Shown here: one piece after another, positions 1 through 12,600 of the stretch
How the letters are laid out: each line of letters opens with the position of its first letter
Position numbering within the stretch: position 1 is the stretch's first letter
Assembly (NCBI GenBank): GCA_021904315.1
Contig: CM038907.1
Span: forward strand, 19,785,223-19,849,222
Length of the DNA: 64,000 bases
Origin: Sphagnum magellanicum
Lineage: Eukaryota > Streptophyta > Sphagnopsida > Sphagnales > Sphagnaceae
Direction: 5' to 3'
Translations under genes and position numbers: made by a program
Notes under the pieces: model-generated
What the model was told of the DNA's origin: nothing
Databases searched by the model: none
Seen by the model: the letters and a program-made list of their open reading frames with translations, nothing else

Positions 1-70
1 GGACATGTTGAGACTATGACAATTTTCATATGAAACAATAAAAAATATTATGAGAAATGAAGTCTTTTGT

Positions 71-153
71 AATTTGTCCAATGCAACTAAAAAGTGTCTG
101 ATGCAACTAATTCTTAATTGCATTGAACACTTTTTAGTTGTGCTGGACAAGTT
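71..153. repeat. Fold-back (hairpin) repeat
   Basis: The left arm (71-106) and right arm (118-153) are reverse complements over about 36 bases with roughly five mismatches, and the loop is about 11 bases. The arms share the core AACTAAAAAGTGT. The size fits a fold-back MITE remnant or a microRNA-precursor-like hairpin, and the sequence alone cannot separate these. No promoter or flanking duplication was recognised. Confidence 0.6.
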
Positions 154-2797
154 GCAACAAACACAATTTTTTATAGTGTTAAAACTTTTAAACTTTTCGA
201 AAATCCAATACTAACAATTGACCATTTGAAAGTTGAAAAATCATAAAATAAAATTTATGTTAAAGGTCATCACATGATGCAACAATAGATATTAATAATT
301 CTTTGTTTCAAATTCAATAAAAAAAAATTGATCCTAACCACCAAGTTAGAACATGTTTAAAATTAAATGTTTAATCCAAAATTATTTAGATGCCTATTAT
401 ATCTGTTTGAATGAAAATGCTGAAGAAACTAAGGGATGAAATACATTTTGAAAGAGTAAAACAAGAAAATCTCAAGCTTGGAAAAAATTGGGAACTTTTC
501 TACCTCACAATGGAAGCATTCAATTCATTAATTTAATTGGGAAGAATACAAGGCAAGCATTTATGCATTAACCCCTAAATGTCATGCAGACCAAATTGGT
601 CAGTCTTTAATCTATATTTGGCTTTCTGATGATGCTTAGGAATTTATATTGTTCACCTACATGTTTACAATTGAAATATGTGACTTAGTTGATGTAATGA
701 TGCAACAAAGATGTCCTGTCCAACCTACAAGTATAGAGTAGATATCTCTTACATGTTTTGATCTAATTACAAAGTACAATACAATCTTTTCCAAAAGAAA
801 GATCTAATTGCTTTAAGAAAGGGAAAGGGTTTAGAACATGCATATTGCTCACGTGTCACGGATTGCTCACAAATTAACAAAAAATGTGAAAAGAAATACT
901 AGAGTGTCAACCTTAGCAACAAAGATTAAGAGGTACATACAAGAAAGCTGCATGGGCAATGAAATCTGAACAAAAGTGTTCAACAATCCAATGAGCACAT
1001 GAGAGTATAAAACAATAGAAGATTGCATAATATATATCTTCTCTTAGTTCAAAATCCGTCATGCCTTGAGGTCTTCCAGTGGAACTTCATAATCTGGGCA
1101 TATGTCACATGCAAACTTCTTTAGTCTTGGCTGTTGCTGATAGCTAAATTAGTTGGTGAAAATATATGTCATGAATGTGGGATCAAATCAATTCCTTCCT
1201 GAACTATTTGGAAACATCTAAGGACTGGCAACGAAAGACAAGAGACCCACACCCATTATTCCCTTCAAAGTGAAGTGGTCAGATCTTCGTACACATCACT
1301 GAAACCCAGGATCGTAGGGGATTGATTTTAGTCCTCCTTGTCAGCTTTGAAGATTGACCATCTTTGAGTACAATTTTTTCTTATTCAATGTCTATGTACT
1401 AAGTACGAGGATAAAATATTAAATAGAATAAGAAGCTTGGTGAGATCTGTTTCAATTTTGTTTTCCCTAGGCCTCAGTGCCCACCTTTTCTTGCTTTGAA
1501 GATGAGACCAGTGACCAGATCCAGCTGCCTTCTCGTAACAATGTGTGCCCAGTGAACAATGGGGTGCTTTTCTTTTCTTTTTCTTTTTCTTTTGGGGGCA
1601 CACACAAAATTAAAGAGCCAAGAAAAGATGAGCCATAAAAGCACATGGCACCCTTTCTTTCTTTCTTTCTCGAGGATCAGCCTTTTTCTGACTGCCGAAA
1701 TTTCGCCAAAAAGATAAATTATATATATTTTTAATGAAATGATTTTGGAGGGTTTCAATTGTTAGAAGTGAGAATTTTTTTGGCATACTCATATATTGGT
1801 CTTTTTCTCAGTGTAGCCACAAATACAGAAAGTTGATTGAAGATTTGTACTTCATATCTAGTTTAGAGCCAGATTTGGCTAAATCTTCTGAGGGATGATT
1901 GCCATTTTATCTACATCTTTCTATGGATGGTCATCACTTAGGCTACATTAGAAAATTCCTTTTTAAAAACACTGTTGAAGATACATTAACATACAGAGAG
2001 CTCTGAACTCTGGACGATACATCCATGACTACAGCTGCACTTGCATTTGCATTGCTCAGTTTACTAACTTGCCTGTGATTCATTTGCACAGAGCTTCTTA
2101 TCCCATTATCACCCACTGCAAGTATCTTACAACATAGTTGATAGGATGCAGTCATTTTATTTTATTTTTCATTTTAACTTTTAGCATATGCTCTCTCAGC
2201 TCTGCCAAGGAGTTTCATGATGCGCGACATCCACACTGCATGGCAGAGTAGCTGGCAATGTGACTAACATGTGAAGCATATGAAGTATAGTATTAAAAAA
2301 TATATTTGTTGCCAAAATCTGATAACAATTCTGTAACATAAACTATCAATTACATGCAAAGTTGCTAACGAAGATGAAGAATTACACATAAGCAATTTGC
2401 AAATGTCTCTCTCCATTCACCAACTCTCAAACTCCACAAATGCACTTAAAAGTCACAACCTACAACATGCCACCCTTTATTCACAACTTTGCCAAATGTA
2501 TTTAGGAACATTATAAAACATACATATATCACTTATGAAAGACTCTAGCATAAGTGGGGCTCACAAAACACAATCCAAAAATACCATCCAACACAAAAAA
2601 ATAATCATAAGTGCTAATTCTTGAAAGTACATAAACAATCATAGGTTTTAGTTGCTAGCTAGTTGTAACTTGTAACTAAAAGGCATTAAATCCAATAAAA
2701 GAATGATGGCCACAACCATCATAGGGGAGACAAAAAAGGAAGGCCAAAGAAAGGCCAAAAAACACACAACCCACACAAACCAAAAAAAGGGAGAAAA
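154..2797. other. AT-rich intergenic DNA without recognised gene
   Basis: No reading frame here resembles a protein family. The stretch holds pyrimidine-rich simple sequence near 1,570-1,590 and 1,650-1,670 but no terminal repeats that I could pair. The short open frames on both strands look like chance frames. Confidence 0.5.
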
Positions 2798-4400
2798 CTA
2801 GTCCTTTTCGTGGTGGGAAATTATCTCACCCACAGCCCCTCTAATGTCACCTCCATGCAAATTGCAAGATTTAATAATAATGGGAGGCTTAAAACAAGCA
2901 TCACTTGCCAATGCAATCTTTTTCTTTATAACAAAGGCTAAAACACGTTGAAAAGTAATACTAACATGTTGCTTGAAAAATTAAATGCAAAAAAACAAGG
3001 ATAAATGATTTCCCAATTTTCTATCGTGAAAAATACAAGCACATTCCCTAACAAAATGTTTCATATCACATTCGAGTGCGTTGTGCACCTCCATGGCCAT
3101 TGGAGTAAAGTGGAACCCCTCATCAAATCTTCTATACTTGCGAATTTTAACAATGGCGTTAAGTTTCACAGTTACACCTATTGGTTGATTAATGACATTC
3201 AAAGCCATCGACTTCTGCATTGGGTTAGTAACCATCACATTAACAACAAAGACCTAGTCCTTTTAGGTCATGTAAAGATCGGTTCATAATGAAACTCTTG
3301 ATGTAAAGGTGTACTAGTGTTTTCTCCATACAATGTGCCCATTCTTTTCAACGAGGGCATACACGACGTCTCGAATGGCGTCATGTGTGATTATTTGCTA
3401 ACCTTCAAATGGGCAACAAGTTAAGTGTGTGCCAAATGCATTCAACCTATGTCCACATTCACACATGAAAAAACTAGATGCTGATGGTTAAATCAAACCA
3501 AAATGAAAATGCAACGTTGAGGTGAAAATAAAGTGTGCAATGCAAAATGAACAAATAGATGGTTTAGCAACCAACCATAGCCTTGCCCCCTTGCCTAAAC
3601 AAGAACAAATAAACAACATGATAAAGGTGACAATGTTTGTCAAAGGCCCCCCAGCCTCACATAATTTTCTAAAAATAATAGCTTGCGAAACGATATTAAA
3701 AATATTTTTAATGTCAACCTACATCACAACCTAATCATGGTGTAGGTTGAGGAGGGTTTGGATGCCAAAAGGGATGGCCTCAAAGCCTCCAAGGGTTGAT
3801 ACCCCAAACTAATGGGGAGATAAATGCTCCTAAAATGGCCCCCAAAGTTGTAGAACAATGGAACGACTAATAAGTCAAAAAAACATTTCACTTACAGTAA
3901 TAAGATGAATACCACCAATGTCTTGCCAACAATTTGTTAGCCCCTAACACTAGGGCCACTGACCTAAGGATATTCATGCAAGCAACAACAATATCAACAT
4001 GGAATAATTCTGAAAGCTTTGAAGATGGGTTCTCTAGTATGAAACATTTCAAAAGATGTTCAAATATCATCCCAAAAAGCCCATTCGAAAACAAATGGGG
4101 AATAATGGCTAAGGCTTGGGCAAATAGAATTCTATCTAGGACAAAAGTGTGATCAAGCTAATAGTCAAAAATAGGTGGAAGGACAAGGTCTAAAGGAAGG
4201 GAGTGTAGCTGGCGTAGGGCAACAATGGTGTCTTTCGAAAGAATAGCTAGCATCATGGGCTAAAAAATTTTGACAACACAACTATACTCACTCGCTTTCC
4301 CTAAGGTTAAACATCGACAAAGAGGAGTGATTGAAGGATCTTCCTATGAGTGGTGAGAACAAAGCGCACATGAGACATGAAAAATATTCCTCCTAAAAAG
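2798..4400 (-). pseudogene. Decayed LINE (non-LTR retrotransposon) ORF2, reverse transcriptase and C-terminal domain
   Basis: Read on the minus strand through several stops and frame changes, this resembles the ORF2 protein of plant or algal LINEs. The N-terminal part of the RT lies at about 3,930-3,640: GGIHLITVSEMF, then EHLSPH, FGVSTLGG and VDIKNIFNIVS, the last matching the VD..NAFN palm motif. The catalytic YADD region that should follow is absent, so an internal deletion is inferred. Downstream come a cysteine/histidine cluster near 3,465-3,415 (CECGHRL...GTHLTCC), the motif HDAIRD near 3,380, and a C-terminal block with FTPMAMEVH and VSITFQRVLA. The frame ends at a TAG at 2,798-2,800. 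Stops inside the readable part show it is dead. The 5' end is not defined; weak similarity may continue to about 4,500. The LINE assignment rests on motif order recognised by eye. Confidence 0.72.
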
Positions 4401-5958
4401 AAAACTAATCCCCTACCGTAAATCTTTGAGACAAGCATAAACATTTCAATGACCTAAACGACCTCCTCAAGTAAAGCGCAAACACTAATGGGACAACTAA
4501 AATAACTAAAATAGGCAAAATCTAGCTCCTAGAGAATAATCAAAATACCTAAAAATATGGGCACCAAAGGAAAGCAATTGGCTAATGATATCTTGGGATT
4601 ACAAACTTTTATTTGGGGGGGAGTAGTCAAACCTTCAACAATATTTTTCCTAATATGTGAATGAAAGTGGCTCATTGCAAAAGAAAAGAATTGAACTTTG
4701 GGATGCACCCCAACCAATTAATAGAATTAGCAAATGGGTGCACATGATAAAAAAAAGTGAATAGTGTTCTGTAAAGAAAATAAATAAATCCATCAAAGAT
4801 GAGAGGCTTCTTGACCATGTCTTTCCTCCCCACCCCACATTTTATTCCTCGTATTTTGTCACTCCCCCTTTTTTGTCTTGGAATAAAGTCTTGCAGGTTC
4901 ACATTTTCTTGATCAATACTTGATCCATAAACACACCTGGCAAATAGTGACTCGAATAATATCTCTTGAAGAATCCTTCCTTGCCTTCAAGATCCACCAT
5001 TGTTGGGGGGAGGGGAGGGGGTATTTGCTTTCAGTCCAGGAGCCTGCAGGTCCATAATCACTTCCAGGCATTTGAATTTTGAGGCAGGTACAATACAACA
5101 ACTTTGTGAACACCTTCCACATAGGAATCTGAAAGAAAATAGTGAGTTTCCAAAACTTATCCATCCAGAGTATCTAACCTGGCATGCATATAGGTGTTCC
5201 CTAGATATTTTCTCATGTAAGTTTTGATGTTGCCAAATGTGATGTTCTAATTAAATGAATTCTTACAGGTACCATCATTACATGTTGGTGGCTAGAGTGG
5301 AAAAGGACCTGAGGTGAGAGGCCATGAGCTTGCTAAGGATGATCACAAGTGCAGTGTAGCTAGCATGCTATCCGATATAAGGACCTGATTAGTGACAGCA
5401 TCTTCAAGTTGTAGTCAATTGGAAATGTTGGAATTCACATCATTTTGTGGTTTTTCCTCATACAGTAATCCTCAGAATAATCAATTGTCAGACATCACTT
5501 AAACACTGCACATTAGAGTTCAACATCGTCCTCCCCCACCACGTTACTTTTTGTACCTGTATTTGTCTGTCTCGCACACACATGTCAAATTTGCGTTTAA
5601 AAGATGGCAACCAGTCACACGACATGATCAAATGATCTTGAAACCAACTAAAGATAGACAATAAATATTACCCATCAAAGGACATATCAAAAAAATAAAA
5701 TACCCATCATTGCTTTCATGATATTTTTCCCTACATAATAGAGCTATCTGTAATGTAACCCTGTCTTCACCCTGTCTTTGGACCTCCTTTCACCCCCTAT
5801 CCCCTCTTTCAGTGGTATCCACAAAGTAAGAAAATTATATTAAATCTCGGTATGAAATGCTGAAACTCAGCATTTAATGCACAAGGTTCGAGAGTAATTG
5901 TAGTAGTCGTACAAGTAGGAGCAGTGAAAATATATGTAGGAGCACTCGAGGCGCTCAG
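4401..5958. other. Intergenic DNA, nothing recognised
   Basis: Possible distant continuation of the LINE relic in the first 100-300 bases. Beyond that there are only short chance frames on both strands. GC content is slightly higher than in the 10-30 kb region. No paired repeats were found. Confidence 0.45.
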
Positions 5959-7156
5959 GAAAAACGAAGGACGGGATGAAACTCAGTTTACACAAAAATG
6001 GCTGCTTTTCGGAGCGCTTAACCCCCCCGCCCCCGCCCCACCCCCCCCCTTGAGGGGTTGAACGCTAATGTACTCGTTTGAAGGTTTATTTTTAATCTTA
6101 CACTGTGTATGACCAAACTTAGGGTTCTGGTGCTGCGTTTTACGGATGACTCTAATAACGCTATCCTTAAAGTCATCCGCAGGTAGGGGAAATCCAAAAT
6201 TAGGGATGAAACTCATTGAAGAACCAATTTAGGTCAGACACACAGTCTTCTTCTTTTTCTTTCCTCTGTACACTTTCATCTCCACTTTGGGGTATGTTAG
6301 GGATAAATCCAATAAGTGGTTTGGATGAACCAGCGCCTATACTGGTAGCATGGTAAAAACTTGATTCCTTATTCTGTTTTATATTAATTAGTTGGGGGTG
6401 CCTTTTGTTTTTTGCAATGAGTCGATTTGATTGGCCCATCACAAAAAAGAGTTGAAACTATGGAGGCTCCCCAAAATAGAAGATTCTATGGAAAGATGAA
6501 GTGCCTCCCCTTTTGGCCCACCTGTATAGGTGAGAATGGGAGGACTTTGGGCAAAACATATGGGATTAAAGCGAGGTGCTATAGGGAACCTAGGGAACAT
6601 ATTAGGAACCTGATAGGAACCCAATGGGAGCTTGAAGGGAACATGTTGGGAACAAAGGGAAAAAAAATCCACCCCCCAATCTGAAGCTTAAAAAAATAAA
6701 AATCAAGGCACTTTGAGTGCATGCTGAGCCTTCCCACTGGCTGCAAGAAATTTTTATGTTCCAAAACTGTTCGTCACCATTTTTGGCCTGGGCTAATACC
6801 CCCATTATAGACTGGGGGTACTTATTTGCTCAGTCAATTCCAATGAATATATATATACATGTAGGGGACAGGGCTATTGCCTGCCCTTGATATTGTGCCA
6901 CAAAGGTTTGGGACATTACACATGTGTCATCTCTGTTCAGTTATTCTCATTAGCTTTTAACAACAGGTCTCTATTTCTATAATGCAGGCCTACCTAGTTG
7001 CTTGCACCTTGGTAACTGCCTCCACACTGTTAATTCTTTCTCTCTTGTATCCAAATAAGTCTATGGGCTTGACTGGGACTCCAGCCAAGGTTTCTAGTTT
7101 ATACCAGTTTTGGGCAAGTAGGTAAGAACTGAGTTTCATCCTGTCTTTCGTTTTTC
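5959..7156. mobile_element. DNA transposon candidate with 30-bp terminal inverted repeats
   Basis: Bases 5,959-5,988 and 7,127-7,156 are reverse complements at 28 of 30 positions; the shared core is GGATGAAACTCAGTT in element orientation. A further copy of GGGATGAAACTCA lies inside at about 6,203. The 1.2 kb between the ends holds no transposase that I can recognise, so it would be non-autonomous. No clear target-site duplication was seen beside the repeats, and the superfamily is unassigned. A copy of a dispersed repeat (6,430-6,690) lies inside it. Confidence 0.55.
6430..6690 (+). repeat. Dispersed repeat family D, copy 1
   Basis: This copy carries a motif of the type CACCTrTATAGGTGA, then TTGGGCAAAACATATGGGAT and a run of GGGAAC-type steps ending in a purine tract and a C-rich stretch. 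Diverged copies lie at 33,580-33,790 (+) and 62,200-62,462 (-). Copies 1 and 3 still give partly alignable frames (IGE..T..K.YGIK), so the family may derive from a coding element, but I do not recognise the protein. Confidence 0.55.
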
Positions 7157-8122
7157 AGTTGCTTTGGTGAGTAAGAACCATCAGTTCTTGTTAGTAAGGA
7201 CCAACCCAAAGGAGGTCTGCTTGTCAGAACTTGAACCAGAAACTAGTTTTTTATTTATAAAAGAACTGAACTTGGAACTGGATTCCCGGATTTACTTACA
7301 TGTGGAGCCAGAACCAAAACTAAGGATGCATTCTTTGAAAGAACTGAGCATGGGAATTGCGGGGTTGACATGCGGTCAACCAGCAATTAACCACAGTTGA
7401 CTACCAGTTTTTTTTTATTCCAATTTATTTTTCAGAACTCAAACCAGAGGTTTTTTTTTTAATAAGAGTAAAGAACTGCCCAACTGCGGTTTCTATACAT
7501 GATGGAGGGGCTGAAAATCCAGAAGGGTCTGAAGCTAGACCTTCCATGTGTGTGAAAGGGTCTAATTGTCTGATTCGTTTTCTTCTTTTTCTTTTAAAAA
7601 AGAGATTCTTAAATCCGGGAAGGCCCAATTGACAGCCTGGTGGGGGACCTTCTGCATTTCAGAAGTTCCTATGACATCTTCGAGGGGGTGAGCATCCCCA
7701 AAATACACTAAGAAGGAATTTGGGCGGTTCTATACAAACAAGGGGGAGGAACTATCAAAGGGAAGAAAGGAGAGGTTCTTGAATGTCCATCCATCCATAG
7801 GGGCACCAAGGGGAGGAATTCTCATCTTCGTTAAGATTTGGAAGTTGAGAATGGTGTGGTCATTGTGTATGAACGAAGAGAAGAGAAGAAATGAGTGTTT
7901 CTTGAATGTCCGTCCATAGGGGCACCAAGGCCAAGTGATCATGAGGCCCACATACAAACAACCGCATGCCAACGCCAGCTTACAATGAATTTCCGCTGCA
8001 AATGGAACTACCTAAGTCTATGAGAGACTTGCCAGAATTTACTTGAGGGCGATGGTGTCGTGTAGTACTCAGATCTAACAGGGGCTATAGAGATGGAAAC
8101 TGATTCTTAGGAACAAAAAATT
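7157..8122. other. Intergenic DNA with a short direct repeat
   Basis: No gene recognised. A motif TTCTTGAATGTCC followed by ATAGGGGCACCAAGG occurs twice, at about 7,771-7,811 and 7,898-7,930, in direct orientation. Confidence 0.5.
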
Positions 8123-8222
8123 ATACCATCATGTACAAAGTAGATAAGAGTTGATTTGGCTTTCTCTCAAGGCCTGAAATAGAAAGCCAGCACTACTCTC
8201 ATCTACTTTGTACATGATGATA
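8123..8222. repeat. Fold-back repeat with imperfect flanking duplication
   Basis: Bases 8,123-8,150 and 8,195-8,222 are reverse complements over about 28 bases with few mismatches (core CATCATGTACAAAGTAGAT) around a 44-base spacer. Just outside each arm a related block GGCTTTC...AAGGCCTG occurs in direct orientation (about 8,157-8,175 and 8,233-8,262). This looks like a small MITE or a local inverted duplication. Confidence 0.6.
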
Positions 8223-9100
8223 TAAGAGCAGATGTGGCTTTCAGTCCTTTCTCTGAAGGCCTGCTATGTGGATAATGGCTACCGGATTCTGGAATTCCAA
8301 CATGGTCCAGAATTCCTGTTTATCTGCTAGTAGCAAAGTCAAACGGTGCGCAATGAAAAGGGCTCTAATAGTAACATGGGCTTTCCGAGTGCCAAGCATC
8401 TATGGGATGCCCAAAAATTGTCTCTCAAGGACCCAATATACCCAACAAGTTTGGGATGCGTCCCATTGCCGATTGGCGACAGCAAAATTGAATCCCCAGT
8501 TCGAAAAAACCAAGAACAACCACATTCGTCTTTCTGGGCTCTAAATTTAGCTCTGCATCCAGTAGTGTTGCTAAGAATATGACAATGATTGAACCCCACA
8601 CGATGTGTAAAAGATGGACTTTTTGTGCACGTGAGGAACCACAACTTATCTTGAAACGTTTTTTTTCACAATTTCACAAGATTCAGTCTATGGCAATCTA
8701 TCTATGAAGGAAGGTTGTTTGTTTGTTTCTTGTTGTTTGTCACAATGAGATCTCCCAAAACATGGTGCCTATTGTTGCACTCTTGGTAAGCCCTTGATGA
8801 GCATAGGTGCACAAAGTTGGTTTCATAATCTTTCAACCTGCAATGGAGAAATTATTGAATATTGAACAATTTTTTCACTAAATTTTTTAAATCCAAACTA
8901 AATATTATCAAGGAATTTGGGCACGCTTTTGGTCTTGTTGGAAAGCCTTCGATGATTAGTATTTAATGAAGATGATTTGAAAAAAAATAGACTTCATGAT
9001 TGAGAAATATTGAATTTTGAGTATTTTTCCATTTAAATTCAATTAAATTACAAAAATGGTTTTGGAAAGAACAATTAGTTGGGTAACCAATTCACACTTG
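8223..9100. other. Intergenic DNA, nothing recognised
   Basis: Overlapping open frames of 78-101 codons at 8,266-8,644 on both strands cover the same bases and show no family similarity. They are treated as chance frames. The rest is AT-rich sequence without a recognised feature. Confidence 0.45.
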
Positions 9101-9990
9101 GGCCAATGGCACATGCTACACTTGTGGATAATGAAGTTGCACATGCTGACAACTATAGCAAACACAAGCCCATGAGAAGGGGGAATGACATGTGATGGTT
9201 ATACTTATGCCTTTTGAATTTCACAAAAATCAACACGACGTTATGCACAATTCTACATAGTTGTGCAAGTGTTCTACAAAGAACAACACACATTCATGTT
9301 TTATTGCATAACCAAAAAAACCAATATTTATGTTATTTTGCAAGGAGAATAATTCAAACCTAATACCATGTCGACACAACAATGATTTCCAATAACCACA
9401 TATTGCAATATCTTTTTTAGAAAAACAAAAACCTCCATTGACATTTGGCCAAACCTTGCAACAGAACCACACGAGTGTTGAGTAGGGCTTTGCTTTGACT
9501 CTAGTGAAGTTCAATGGGGGTGTATAATATATTGCCTTGCACATAGCTTTTAAAAAAGTGTGTTGTAAAACATGGAATGATAACATCTTGAACTTTCTTT
9601 CAATACCACAAGATTTAACCTTTCATGATTCACAATGAAGTTGCAAATTTTGGGAACACATTGTTTACAATGTGACAAACACAATTCAATACAAAGGGGT
9701 GAATCAACCTACACATAGCTTACCAAAAAATGAAGTGTCATAAACAATGGAACAACTTGTTTTGAACTTTCATGCAATTTTACAAGATTCAATCTATAGC
9801 AACAAGCAATGAAAGCACACATTCTAATCATTATAACAAACACAAATTTGTGAGGGAGGAAAGTGACCTACATGTAGATTAGAAACAAAAGGGTGCCATA
9901 AAACATGACATTGCAAATTTTGTAAGGAACTACAACTCAATCTTCCATTCAACAAATCAAGCATCGCATCAAAGGACACTTTTCAAGGCT
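9101..9990. repeat. Degenerate tandem repeat, unit roughly 170 bases
   Basis: Related blocks recur in order. Each has a segment like GCTTACCAAAAAATGAAGTG or its variant, then CATAAAACATGGAA, then CTTGAACTTTC, then ACAAGATTCAATCTA, then GCAAACACAA with a purine-rich GAGAAGGGGGAATGACATG. Examples are near 9,150-9,200, 9,540-9,620, 9,710-9,800 and 9,830-9,910. Divergence is high and boundaries are approximate. The 118-codon frame at 9,230-9,586 lies within this repeat and shows no family similarity. Confidence 0.4.
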
Positions 9991-12600
9991 TTGGAACTCT
10001 ATAAGCTTAATCACCTAAATAACATTTCATTTTTGTTCTTATAATGTTGACTTTTTCTCAAATCATGCCTTGATTGTCAAATTCCATAATGTCAAAGACA
10101 CCCCAAACATAAGGCCTTTGCCCAAATGTAAGGCCAAGATTAGGCACACCAAGGTGACTCAAAAACAACAAATGAGTCCATTTGACCTAAAAATAAGGGT
10201 CAAAAACACAAAACCATTGGATACCTTCCTTTTAAATCTTTTTTTAGGAACTATGTTTTATCCACCATTTTTAATACTCTATACAACACTCTTGATGGAG
10301 ACACTTTAATCAAACTTGATTTTTTTGATATTGCAAAACACTTTACAAAATCCTAATAATTCTAACCCCCCAAAAGTACATGAACATGCATATTCACTCT
10401 TGTAATGACACTTTCAATAAAAAAAATTGTTTCCATTTCAATCACACAACTTACAATAAAATACATTAAATGTACATGGATGAATATTTCAAAACTTTAA
10501 TACCATTTACAAATTTTTGGTTAGAATAAATGGATTGTAACCTCAAATGTTTCACATATTTGAAAGTCCACCCTAAACCTTAAAATGGTCTTTTTTTTTT
10601 TTTTAATGAACTTCTTAAATATATATATATAAATAATTCATATTTATCATTTTTAATACATTAATTTATTAATTGGAATTAGGAAACATTCATTAACTTG
10701 GGAGTCTAATTTTTTTTCCTTGTTACAAAAAAAAATAGACAGTTAATGTGCCCTTTCCCAAGCTCTAACAACAATTAATGTGGAGAATTTTATGGATTGT
10801 GAGGTGGTGGAGCATATTGACTAGGGCAATGGGAACAAGTTGCCATGTTGACCATAATGTTCAAAGGTTGCAAAAGATAATCATAAAGCAAAAAGCTCAA
10901 AGAATGTGCCCTACATGCTCAAGCCTAAGCTACTACAAACATGCAACTACCACATTTAATTAGAAAATTGAAATCTTGTAGTATCAATTAGCCTACTAAC
11001 TATTCACCACATTTGAAAAGCTTATCATCATGGGCAAAACACATGAATGTTTGTGGAGGAGTGAAAAGTTTGACAAGCTTCAATGATGAATGCTTGTAAT
11101 CCACCATTACACACATCATGGGCCATGATTTGGCGATAGTAATTGTGTGAAATATGTTTTTTCAAAAGTTTGATTATTTGAACTTAAATGTTGTGCACCT
11201 AATACATGTTTGAAACACACATAAGTAGAATGCAAAAAATGTTATGTGGATCAAAACTTTCCATCCTACTTTCATATATGTTTAAATGCATGATACCCAT
11301 GTCTATACATTATGAACCTATGAAAAAATAAATTCTAGATGATTACTATTGCCAAATCATAACTCATGAAGTTTCTGATGACACCCTTAGTGTTAAAACT
11401 ATCAACCTAAACATATAGACATCATCATTAATTGGATAATCCCCCTAGCCACATGAATCAACACCTTCCCCCTTCCCATGCATAATAGTTTGTTTCACCC
11501 CCCATGCCACCTTATATAATTTCTTTCAATAAAATCTTAAGCCTTTGAATGTCCATGGATGCTTAATCAAATCATTTCAAAATGAAAAATGAATATTATG
11601 ATTTTCTAGTTCTTTCATGGGTTCCCTGTATGAATGTAACATTAATCCATTACACATTTTTATTACCAATTCATGTACAAAAAACCCTCCAAGTTGGTCA
11701 ATCCTTCATCTTCAATCACCATATTATGCACTATGAAACATGTTGTGCATGACAATGTTAATGCCTACAACTATCATTGTCTACAAACACACATCACAAA
11801 TGACATAAACCACATTAATGGTGCATCATTTCCAAACCAAAATATGACTCACCAACAAAAAAATAAGGATCCAAACCCAAAACACAAAAATCTACAAAGG
11901 AAAAAAATCATGTGTTATAGAATTTCAAATCACCAAAAATGATTTGAAAACCCACGACTTGGGATTATGTTCCTAAAATTAAATAACTCAAACCTCATTC
12001 ACACATGAAATAATTCCAATTAAAAAAATAATTAACTACAATATCTTAGTTTAACATTAACATGATTAAAACCTAAATGGGTACTAAAACTATCAATCTT
12101 GGCAAATGTTTTGTTTACAATGTCAGCACCGACAACTATTGTTGTCCACATACACATGTCACAAAAGATAGAAACAACCTTAATAGCACATCATTTCCAA
12201 ATTGACCCCCTATATGAGGTTAAGGTCCCCCTGAACCAAATTCCAATGTAAGGAATCCATGGACAATAAATCCATCAAAAATGAACACATTGGTTCTAAA
12301 GTGAAAAGTTCATAGGTTGGATGTAAATGTGAGCCCCGTCCTTAATCACCTTACTATAATCCCTCCAAATCCTTTACCAAATGTGTATTGCCATGGAGAA
12401 AACCTTAGGTTATTCCCTATTATTTAATTTCAAAAAAACCTAATTTTATTGTGCATTGAAAGCAAAACCATTTTCCAACAAGTACTTCATTCAAGGGTGG
12501 CATTAACCATCCCATATGTTAATTTCTTAAACATCGATCACACACCAACATAATTATTGTTTTTGAAGATTGCCCACACAACATACATCAAAGGTCAGCA
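9991..12600. other. AT-rich intergenic DNA with one direct repeat pair
   Basis: No gene recognised. A block of about 110 bases (core ACAAACACACATCACAAA and GCATCATTTCCAAA) at about 11,725-11,840 recurs diverged at 12,100-12,215 in the same orientation. This region should contain the 3' end of the minus-strand retrotransposon at 12.6-19.4 kb, but I could not recognise an LTR. Confidence 0.45.

Noticed and set aside
10000-12600. Search for LTRs of the old methyltransferase-bearing element (also 19.4-21.5 kb)
   Set aside because: I could not find a convincing long direct repeat between the two sides. An alignment program might, so no LTR is claimed.
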